64,000 bases of DNA. Origin: REEB95 sp963762425. GTDB lineage: Bacteria; Pseudomonadota; Alphaproteobacteria; ATCC43930; CGMCC-115725. Below, piece by piece: positions 35,770 through 42,662 of this stretch (position 1 is the stretch's first letter; every line of letters begins with the position of its first letter). The DNA is taken from positions 496,001 to 560,000 of the forward strand of contig CAVXKY010000004.1 in NCBI GenBank assembly GCA_963762425.1. Direction: 5' to 3'. A program made the translations under genes and the position numbers. The notes below the pieces were generated by a model, which did not search any database, was not told where the DNA came from, and worked only from the letters and a program-made list of their open reading frames with translations.

Positions 35770-37152
35770 CTAGTGCCGCGTCAGGCGCTCGGCGAGCGTC
35801 TTGCCGCTCGGCGCCAATCCGGTCCGCTCGGACTTCTGGTCGATTTTCCAATAAGCGTTCTGGATGTAATGGACGGCGAGATAGCGCAACGGCTCCCGCT
35901 CCCAATCCGGCGAGCGGTGGTTGACGCAGGGCAGGGTCGTGATCTCGGAGTTTACGTCCGTGATCAGATCGGCCAGCACGCGGCCCGCCAGATTGGATGT
36001 GGCCACGCCGTTGCCGACATAGCCCCGGGCGCTGGCCACGCCCGAGGCGCGGTCGAACATCATGGTCGGCGTGAAATCGCGCGCCACGCCCAGCGGCCCG
36101 CCCCAGGCATGGGTGAAACGGACATCCTTCAAACGCGGAAACCAGTTCCGCACGCCGTCCTGGAACATGCGGATGGTCGGCTCGTGCCGGTCGTAAGCGT
36201 CCTCGATGCCCGAGCCGAAATGATAAGGCGCGCCGCGCCCGCCGAAGAGGATGCGCCCATCCGCCGTCTTGGCGGCGTATTCGATGGTGAGACGGCAGGA
36301 ATCGATGCATTCCCGGTGCCGCCAGCCGATCGCGTCCCAATCAGCATTGGACAGCGGCTCGGTCAAGGTCATCAGCGAATAGACCGGGATCAATTGCCGG
36401 TGCAGCGCCTTCAAGCGCGAGAGATATGCTTCGCCACACAGCACGATGGTTTTGGCATTCACATCGCCAAATTTGGTGTGCAGCGCCGGGCGGGAACCGG
36501 TCGAAAAATCGTCGACACTCGTCCGTTCATAAATCGTTGCGCCTTTTCGCTCGACGGCGCGCGCCAGTCCGCGCACCAGCCGGCCCGGATGCAGGTTTGC
36601 CGCATCCTTGTAATAGATCGCGCCTTCCGCGCCGGCGATCCTGACCACGGCATCGGTCTCGGCCCGGTCGAGCAGCCTGACGCGGTCGCCGAGCCCGAGC
36701 GCTTCGAGTTCGGCGTATGATTCCCGGACCGACGGCAATTGCTGGGGTCCGCGCGCGACCGACAACCCGCCGCCCTTGACGAACTGGATATCGAATCCTT
36801 CGCTCGATGCGACTCGCGCGACTTCGTCAACCGAAGCTGCCAGCGCGCGGTATAGGGCGACAGCCCGTTCCCGCCCGTAGGTTTTCGCGACGGCTCCGGG
36901 GCTGAGCGCAAAATTCGCCGTGCACCAGGAGCCGTTGCGCCCCGAAGCGCCGAAGCCGGCGATCTCGCTCTCGACGATGGCGATCTTCAAAGATGGCTGC
37001 CGCGCCAAGAGGTAATAGGCGGTCCAGAGCCCGGTATAGCCCGCGCCGAGGATCGCCACATCGACGTCGATGGAACCCGTCAAACCCGGCCGCGGCGTCA
37101 AATCGTCGCCGCAGGTTTCGAGCCAAAAACTGGTGGAGGCGTAATCTCTCAT
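35770..37152 (-). CDS. FAD-dependent amine oxidase/dehydrogenase (DAO family, PuuB-like)
   Basis: 460 residues from ATG 37152. The N terminus has the family tag YASTSFWLETCGDDLTPRPGL, then the dinucleotide-binding VAILGAGYTGLWTAYYL and GFGASGRNGSWC. The C terminus has YVGNGVATSNLAGRVLADLI. This matches gamma-glutamylputrescine oxidoreductase-like members of the DAO superfamily. It should oxidise an amine or amino acid to the imine or aldehyde, which the downstream aldehyde dehydrogenase can take further. The gene upstream encodes a membrane haem/Rieske protein (31-base gap), a possible electron acceptor. Confidence 0.85.
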   Translation of the reverse strand: MRDYASTSFWLETCGDDLTPRPGLTGSIDVDVAILGAGYTGLWTAYYLLARQPSLKIAIVESEIAGFGASGRNGSWCTANFALSPGAVAKTYGRERAVALYRALAASVDEVARVASSEGFDIQFVKGGGLSVARGPQQLPSVRESYAELEALGLGDRVRLLDRAETDAVVRIAGAEGAIYYKDAANLHPGRLVRGLARAVERKGATIYERTSVDDFSTGSRPALHTKFGDVNAKTIVLCGEAYLSRLKALHRQLIPVYSLMTLTEPLSNADWDAIGWRHRECIDSCRLTIEYAAKTADGRILFGGRGAPYHFGSGIEDAYDRHEPTIRMFQDGVRNWFPRLKDVRFTHAWGGPLGVARDFTPTMMFDRASGVASARGYVGNGVATSNLAGRVLADLITDVNSEITTLPCVNHRSPDWEREPLRYLAVHYIQNAYWKIDQKSERTGLAPSGKTLAERLTRH

Positions 37153-37183
37153 CGCATGCCGCCGCCAGCCGATCTCGAATTCC

Positions 37184-38236
37184 TCAGACCGTATCGCGCG
37201 GACATGTGATCGCGGCCGGCGTGCCCGGCGGCAGCGGGCGCGGGTCCACCTCCACGGCGCCGCGATTGATCCGCACGCGGTAGGTGACGAGTTTTTCGGT
37301 GAAAGGCGGCGGCGCGCAGCCATCCGCTAGCCGGTACTGATAGCCGTGCCAGGGGCAGGTCACGCAGCCGTCGATGATATGGCCTTCGCCGACCGGTCCG
37401 TTCTGATGGGCGCATAGATTGGTGAGCGCGCCGATCTGATTGCCGTCACGGAAGACGGCGATGCGCTCGCCGCCGGGCGCCGCGACAATGCGGGCGCCCT
37501 TATCCGGGATGGAGCGCGGCGGCCCCACGGAAATCCAGCCTTCGCCGCCCAATGCGGCGCCTTGGTCGATCGCCCGCCCGCGCCAACCGGCCACCAGGTG
37601 GAGCACCGTCACGGTGCCGAATCCGCACACCAGCATGAAAGGGATGAGCAAGGTGCGTTCGTATTGCATGATGCCGAGCGACACATGGATCACCACCAGC
37701 CCATAGGCGAGGTAAAGCGCCATGTGCAGGCCCTTCCAGATTCGCGGCGTCAGGAACTTCACCCAGAAATCGTGGCTGGTGGAGGCCATCAGGAACAGGA
37801 TCAGCAGGGCGGCGAGCCCGAGCGCCTTGAAGGGGAAGCCGATGAATTTGCCGTAATCGCCCCAAGCCGTCATTTGCGCGACGAGCTCCGGCAATTTGTT
37901 CTGCACCAGGTACCAGTCCAGCAAGAGCCAGGCATGGAACGCCGCGACGCAGAACATCAACACCCCGAAATGGCGCCGGTTGTACAAAAGCGGGAGGAAG
38001 CGGGGGTTCAGCCGCGTCAGCGGGCCGATCGACAGGATCACGGTCAGCATGAGAAACGCGCAAGTGCCGAAAGCCCGAATCCAGATATCGATCGCGTCGG
38101 GATAACTCTGCGGCGGATGCAGCCGCCAATGGATCGCGGCAAAATCGCCGATGAAGAGCGCGACGGCGGCGAGCAGAATACCGTCATAGACGAGCTTGTC
38201 CCGGTTCCACTGCACGGCGCGGATGTCGAGGCTCAT
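37184..38236 (-). CDS. Ferric-reductase-like membrane cytochrome b fused to a C-terminal Rieske domain
   Basis: 350 residues. Residues 15-220 hold about six membrane helices of the ferric-reductase-like domain, with paired histidines suited to bind haem: His89/His101 and His171/His184. Residues about 232-335 form a Rieske ferredoxin domain with Cys275-Ala-His277 and Cys294-Pro-Trp-His297. The Rieske domain replaces the FAD/NAD reductase module of classic ferric reductases, so electrons may enter from a soluble donor through the Rieske centre into membrane haem, or flow the other way. It lies 31 bases upstream of the FAD oxidase gene in a five-gene operon. Confidence 0.85.
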   Translation of the reverse strand: MSLDIRAVQWNRDKLVYDGILLAAVALFIGDFAAIHWRLHPPQSYPDAIDIWIRAFGTCAFLMLTVILSIGPLTRLNPRFLPLLYNRRHFGVLMFCVAAFHAWLLLDWYLVQNKLPELVAQMTAWGDYGKFIGFPFKALGLAALLILFLMASTSHDFWVKFLTPRIWKGLHMALYLAYGLVVIHVSLGIMQYERTLLIPFMLVCGFGTVTVLHLVAGWRGRAIDQGAALGGEGWISVGPPRSIPDKGARIVAAPGGERIAVFRDGNQIGALTNLCAHQNGPVGEGHIIDGCVTCPWHGYQYRLADGCAPPPFTEKLVTYRVRINRGAVEVDPRPLPPGTPAAITCPRDTV

Positions 38237-38258
38237 CGGCGCTCTCCTCTTGCGATGC

Positions 38259-38366
38259 TCAGACGGGAGGGGGACGCAGCCATAGCGCCAGCGCGAAGCC
38301 CAGCGCGACCGCCAGCGCCAAGAATGGCCAAAGCATGCGGTGGATGGATCGGTGAAATCGTCTCAT
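38259..38366 (-). CDS. Micro membrane protein, 35 aa
   Basis: The sequence starts MRRFHRSIHRMLWPFL and has one membrane helix of about 20 residues (WPFLALAVALGFALALWL), ending RPPPV. Its ATG overlaps the stop of the preceding small gene (ATGA at 38363-38366), and 22 bases separate it from the ferric-reductase-like gene, so it sits in a tight operon. The basic N terminus predicts an N-in orientation. It could be an accessory subunit of the haem/Rieske membrane protein. No homologue is known to me. Confidence 0.6.
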   Translation of the reverse strand: MRRFHRSIHRMLWPFLALAVALGFALALWLRPPPV

Positions 38367-38563
38367 CGGGTACCGCCGGATTTCAGCCAGCGGACGAGCA
38401 CATAGGGCCAAAGCGCGGTCGCGCCCGGCAGAAAAAGGATTCGGGCGCCGATGGTCACGGTCGCGGGACGCGGCAACACCTGCGTGACGCCGAGGCTCAC
38501 GAAGCTAACGGCCGTGACGAGACCCACCAAGACATAAAGGGCAAGGCCATAAATCAGGATCAT
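38363..38563 (-). CDS. Small membrane protein, 66 aa
   Basis: From ATG 38563: two hydrophobic segments (ILIYGLALYVLVGLVTAVSFV and ARILFLPGATALWPYVLVRWL) separated by VTQVLPRPATVTIGA. An upstream ATG (38626) would add a non-hydrophobic stretch and is less likely. It is the first gene of the reverse-strand operon that continues with the 35-aa protein, the ferric-reductase/Rieske fusion, the FAD oxidase and the aldehyde dehydrogenase. A structural role in the membrane complex is plausible but inferred. Confidence 0.68.
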   Translation of the reverse strand: MILIYGLALYVLVGLVTAVSFVSLGVTQVLPRPATVTIGARILFLPGATALWPYVLVRWLKSGGTR

Positions 38564-38646
38564 GGCTAGGACGGCTCCCCCTATTCGCAGGTTCCATAAG
38601 CTTGACCATAACGCCGCACAAGACAAGGGCGATCATCGGTTTCGCT

Positions 38647-39423
38647 TCATCCCGTAAGGCCGAGGAATGGCTTGAGCGAATTCCAGAAGCCATCGGGATC
38701 CTGAATATGCGGCGAATGTCCGCAATGAGGAAGCTCGACCAGCCTTGCCCCCGGGATGTTGGAGGCGAGTTCCTTCGACAAGGCAGGCGGCGTCGCGGTG
38801 TCGCGCAGTCCCACCACCACCAGCGTGGGATTGCGGATGTGCTTGATCTCGGCGCGCAAATCGAGCCTGGCCAAGGCGCGGCAGGCAGAGGCGAAATGTC
38901 CGGGATCGGCGCGCAACAAGGATGACCGGCGCTCGGCGGCGATTTCGGGATGGGCCTGGAGAAAATCCTCCGGGAACATGCGGGCGAGCGCGACCTCGAC
39001 CACATCCTTCATGCCGCCCCGTTCGACGCGCTCGGCCATCATGGCGAAGGCGGGCTTGCCGGCGTCGGGAATGGCGGCGCCGGTATCGACCAGCACCAGC
39101 TTGCCGAACTTGCCGCCGTGGCGCACCGCCAGCGCCACCGCGACGAAACCGCCGAAGCCGTTGCCGAGCACGTCGGTCTCGGGACCGATCCCGAGGCGCG
39201 GAAAATGCGCCGCGATGCGGTCGGCGAAATCCTCGAGCCCCGGCCCGGCCGGATCCGAGCCGCCGAAGCCGGGAAGATTCACCAGCGACACGCGCCGTTC
39301 GCGCGCGAAACGCGGCGCGATGCGGTCGAAAGCGGTGCGGTCCGAGAGCAAGGAGTGGAGCAGAACGAGGCCGCGCCCCTTGCCCATTTGCTCGACGTCG
39401 AGTTTCGCGCTGCTGTGCATCAT
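38647..39423 (-). CDS. Alpha/beta-hydrolase fold protein with Gly at the nucleophile position
   Basis: 258 residues from ATG 39423 (ATG 39420 follows at once). The fold is clear: oxyanion-type LVLLHSLLSDRTAF, NLPGFGGSDPAGPGLEDFADRI, VVVGLRDTATPP with the acid residue and ELPHCGHSPHIQ with the base histidine. At the nucleophile elbow the expected G-x-S-x-G-G reads G87-N-G89-F-G-G, so serine is replaced by glycine (codon GGC). The protein cannot use the normal Ser nucleophile. It lies divergent from the molybdenum-hydroxylase operon, which has its own intact alpha/beta hydrolase. Confidence 0.82.
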   Translation of the reverse strand: MMHSSAKLDVEQMGKGRGLVLLHSLLSDRTAFDRIAPRFARERRVSLVNLPGFGGSDPAGPGLEDFADRIAAHFPRLGIGPETDVLGNGFGGFVAVALAVRHGGKFGKLVLVDTGAAIPDAGKPAFAMMAERVERGGMKDVVEVALARMFPEDFLQAHPEIAAERRSSLLRADPGHFASACRALARLDLRAEIKHIRNPTLVVVGLRDTATPPALSKELASNIPGARLVELPHCGHSPHIQDPDGFWNSLKPFLGLTG

Positions 39424-39613
39424 CGATTGCCGCCCTTTTAATCCGCGGCGAGCCGCCCCGCGACTTGGCGCTTGTCGCCAAGTCGCCAAGCGCAATGGGC
39501 CAACCCTCGCCGCGTGCCTCGCCCATGGCATTCGTCCGCCAATTCGTATAGCGTTATACGCAATAACGGCCCAAGGCCGTTGAGAATAAAATATCAGGGG
39601 GAGGCCAAGTCAC

Positions 39614-40957
39614 ATGTCCGCGATGGTCAATTCCGGCGCCCGTCTCGACCGGCTGCCGATCTCGCCGTTCCATTACCGCATCTTCTGGCTGATCGGCGCC
39701 GGCATGTTCTTCGACGGTTACGATCTGTATGTCGCCGGACCGGTGCTCGGAACCACCTTGAAAACCGGCTTTTCCACCTTGCCGCAGAACGGCTGGTTCC
39801 TGTCGCTGACATTCATCGGCATGACGCTGGGCTCGCTCATGGCCGGGTTCCTCGGCGACCATTACGGCCGCCGCTTCACCTATCAATTCAACCTGATGAT
39901 CTTCGGGCTCGCCTCGCTCGCCGCCGCCTTCGCCCCCGACATCGATTGGCTCAACGCCTTTCGCTTCGTGATGGGGGTCGGGCTCGGCGCCGAGATCGTC
40001 GTCGGTTACGGCACGATGACCGAATTCGTGCCGCCGCAGGTGCGCGGCAAATGGATGGCCTTCATGGCTTTCGTCGTGGTGTCGGGTCTGCCGGCGACCG
40101 CCATACTCGCCCGGCTCATCATTCCGAGCTACGGCTGGCGCCCGCTCTTCGTCATCGCCGGCATCGGCGCGCTGATCGTCTGGTATCTGCGCAAGAAGCT
40201 GCCGGAATCGCCGCGCTGGCTCGAAGCCAAGGGCAAGACGGACGAAGCCGAGGCGTTGATGCGGACGATCGAGAACGAGGTCTCCGGGGGCCAGAAGCTG
40301 CCGCCGCCGGCGATGCCGAAGCCTTTGCCGGCCTTCACGCTTTCCTCGCTCGCCGGCCCGAAACTGCTGCCGCTCATGATCGTCGGCAGCGTCGTCCTCA
40401 TCACCATCAACGCGCTGATCTTCGGCTTCGTCAATTGGCTGCCGAGCTTCTTCGTCAAACAGGGACTGAGCATAACCCAGTCGCTCAACTATACGCTGGT
40501 GATCATCTCGGGCTCGCTCATCGGCTGCGCCCTAGGCGCCTTTTCCGCCGACCGGCTCGGGCGCAAGTTCACCATCATCGGCGGGTCGGTCTGGTGCATC
40601 ATCCTGGGGGCGATCTATCCCTTCATGCAGCAACCGGAAGCCGTGCTCGGAGTGGGATTCGTGCTCATCGTCGGAATCTACGTGCTCACCGCCATCCTCT
40701 ATGGAGTCTATACCTCCGAGTTGTTCCCGACCGAGGTACGGCTGCGCGCCAACGGCATCTGCAACATGTTCGGCCGCGGCGCCACCGTCGTCACGCCGCT
40801 GCTCGTGGTCGCTCTGTTCACCACGTATGGCCTGGTCGGTGTGCTGGCTATGATGATCGGGCTCTTGGTTATCCAGATCGTCGTGGTCGCGGTCTGGGGC
40901 ATCGAGCCCGCCAAGCGCCGGCTCGAGGAGCTGGAAGAAGGCGAGGCGCAGGCGTGA
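39614..40957 (+). CDS. MFS transporter, aromatic acid/sugar-porter type
   Basis: 447 residues with twelve predicted helices. The MFS signatures are present: FDGYDLYVAGPVLG in helix 1, GFLGDHYGRRFTYQFN between helices 2 and 3, PESPRWLEAKGKTDEAEALM at the start of the central loop and a second copy SADRLGRKFTIIGG after helix 8. This pattern fits organic-acid symporters (AAHS/metabolite:H+). Strong ribosome-binding site GGGGGAGG. GTGA overlap with the following hydrolase gene ties it to the molybdenum-hydroxylase operon, so it probably imports that pathway's substrate. Confidence 0.87.
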   Translation: MSAMVNSGARLDRLPISPFHYRIFWLIGAGMFFDGYDLYVAGPVLGTTLKTGFSTLPQNGWFLSLTFIGMTLGSLMAGFLGDHYGRRFTYQFNLMIFGLASLAAAFAPDIDWLNAFRFVMGVGLGAEIVVGYGTMTEFVPPQVRGKWMAFMAFVVVSGLPATAILARLIIPSYGWRPLFVIAGIGALIVWYLRKKLPESPRWLEAKGKTDEAEALMRTIENEVSGGQKLPPPAMPKPLPAFTLSSLAGPKLLPLMIVGSVVLITINALIFGFVNWLPSFFVKQGLSITQSLNYTLVIISGSLIGCALGAFSADRLGRKFTIIGGSVWCIILGAIYPFMQQPEAVLGVGFVLIVGIYVLTAILYGVYTSELFPTEVRLRANGICNMFGRGATVVTPLLVVALFTTYGLVGVLAMMIGLLVIQIVVVAVWGIEPAKRRLEELEEGEAQA

Positions 40958-41793
40958 CCCTGGGTGCAGGCGCGGTTCCGCCGGCCGAGGGCAAAGCCCG
41001 GACGCGCGCCGGCGTGCCGCTGGTTTACTCGCTCTACGGAAGCGGCGATGCATCGCGACGCGCCGTGCTGGTCCATTCCCTGGCGATGGACCGGGATTTC
41101 TGGCGGCCGGTGGCCCAGATCCTGGCGCCTCGGGCCGCGGTGCTGATCTATGATTGCCGTGGCCACGGCAAATCCGGCAAGCCCGCCGGACCCTATACGG
41201 TCGAGGGCTTCGCCGACGATCTGGCCGATCTGCTCGATCATCTGGGCTGGGATTCGGCGCTGGCCGCCGGCGCTTCGATGGGCGGCTGCGTCAGCCTCGC
41301 CTTCGCCGCTTCGTATCCCAAGCGGGTGCGCGCCTTGGGCCTGTTCGACACCACGGCGTGGTACGGCGCCGACGCGCCCAAGCAATGGGAAGAACGCGCG
41401 CAGAAGGCGCTTTCCGCCGGTCTCGGCAGCATGGTGGAGTTCCAAACCACGCGCTGGTTCAGCGATGCATTTCGCGCGCGCCATCCCGAAATCGTCCGGC
41501 AATGCGTCGAGGTGTTCCTGCGCAACGATCTGCCCTCCTATGCCGCGAGCTGCCGCATGCTCGGTGCCTGCGATCTGCGCGCCAAACTGCCGGGAATGAA
41601 ACTGCCGGCCGTGGTGCTGGTCGGCGAAGAGGATTACGCCGCACCCCCCGCCATGGCCGAGGCGCTGCATCGCGGCATAACCGGATCGTCTTACGCGGTG
41701 ATCAAGGGCGCGCGTCACCTCACGCCCTTGGAAGTGCCGGAGCTGGTTGCGGACGCGCTTGCCCGCCTGCTCGATCAGGCCGCCGCGCGATGA
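40954..41793 (+). CDS. Alpha/beta hydrolase, enol-lactonase-like
   Basis: 279 residues starting at GTG 40954 in the stop of the MFS gene (GTGA). The catalytic set is intact: nucleophile Ser108 in AAGASMGGCVSLAFA, acid in VLVGEEDYAAPP and His in KGARHLTPLEVP. YDCRGHGKSGKPAGPYTVEGFADDLADLLDHLG is typical of 3-oxoadipate enol-lactonase-like proteins. It overlaps the FAD-subunit gene by ATGA. In this setting it probably opens a lactone or lactam ring or cleaves an ester after the hydroxylase acts. Confidence 0.87.
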   Translation: MTLGAGAVPPAEGKARTRAGVPLVYSLYGSGDASRRAVLVHSLAMDRDFWRPVAQILAPRAAVLIYDCRGHGKSGKPAGPYTVEGFADDLADLLDHLGWDSALAAGASMGGCVSLAFAASYPKRVRALGLFDTTAWYGADAPKQWEERAQKALSAGLGSMVEFQTTRWFSDAFRARHPEIVRQCVEVFLRNDLPSYAASCRMLGACDLRAKLPGMKLPAVVLVGEEDYAAPPAMAEALHRGITGSSYAVIKGARHLTPLEVPELVADALARLLDQAAAR

Positions 41794-42662
41794 TGCCTTT
41801 CGATCTGGTCGAGCCGGGTTCGCTCGGCGAGGCTCTCGCCTTGCTCGATCCCGGCGATCCATCGGTCAGGCCGCTGGCCGGCGGCACGGCGCTGATGCTG
41901 CTGATGAAATCGGGCCTGTTCCGGCCCAAGCGGCTCGTGAGCCTGCGCGCCGCGGGCGAGCGTTTGTCGCGGGTCAAGACCGGGACCGATGGCGGCTTGC
42001 GCATCGGCGCGATGGTGCGGCTTTCGACGCTCGAACGCGCGCCGGAGATTCACCGCAGCTTTCGCGTGATCGCGCGCACGCTGCGCACCTTGGCCAATGT
42101 GCGGGTGCGCAACGTGGCGACCTTGGGCGGCCATCTGGCGCATGCCGATCCGCACGCCGATCTGCCGCCGGTGCTGATCGCGCTCGGCGCTTCGATCGTC
42201 GCGGCGAGCCCTGTGGGCGAGCGGATCATCCCGGCCGAGCAATTCGCCACCGGAATCTACGAGACCGCGCTCAAAGGCGGCGAGCTGATCGTCGAGGTAA
42301 CGCTGCCGCCGCCCGGGAACTGGCGCGCGGCCTATGCCAAATGCACCACGCGCTCGGCCGATGACTGGCCGGCGCTGGGCGTGGCGGTTGCGGTCGAGGC
42401 GGCGGGCACGGCGGTGAAAGAGGCGCGCGTGGTCATCGGCGCGGCGGTGGAGCGGCCGGTCCGGCTCAAATCGGCGGAAGCTCTGCTGCGCGGCAAGAGT
42501 CTCGATCTCGCGCTGATGCGGCGGGCGGGCGAGGCTGCGGCGGAAGAGGCCGATGTCGTGGCCGATATCCACGGCTCGGCCGCCTATAAAAAGCAGCTGG
42601 TGCGAATCCATGTCGCGCGCGCGTTGCAAGCGGCCTGGCAAGACGGGGATGCCCGGCCATGA
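41790..42662 (+). CDS. FAD-binding medium subunit of a xanthine-dehydrogenase-family molybdenum hydroxylase
   Basis: 290 residues from ATG 41790 (a second ATG follows at 41793). FAD-binding motifs of the CoxM/FAD_binding_5 family are present: PLAGGTALMLLMKSG near residue 34 and NVATLGGHLAHADPHADLPPVL near residue 110. The C-terminal CO-dehydrogenase flavoprotein domain is recognisable (ARVVIGAAVERPVRL). It passes electrons from the iron-sulphur subunit to the final acceptor. The order FAD-Mo-FeS with ATGA overlaps (41790, 42659, 44929) indicates a single complex. Confidence 0.9.
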   Translation: MMPFDLVEPGSLGEALALLDPGDPSVRPLAGGTALMLLMKSGLFRPKRLVSLRAAGERLSRVKTGTDGGLRIGAMVRLSTLERAPEIHRSFRVIARTLRTLANVRVRNVATLGGHLAHADPHADLPPVLIALGASIVAASPVGERIIPAEQFATGIYETALKGGELIVEVTLPPPGNWRAAYAKCTTRSADDWPALGVAVAVEAAGTAVKEARVVIGAAVERPVRLKSAEALLRGKSLDLALMRRAGEAAAEEADVVADIHGSAAYKKQLVRIHVARALQAAWQDGDARP

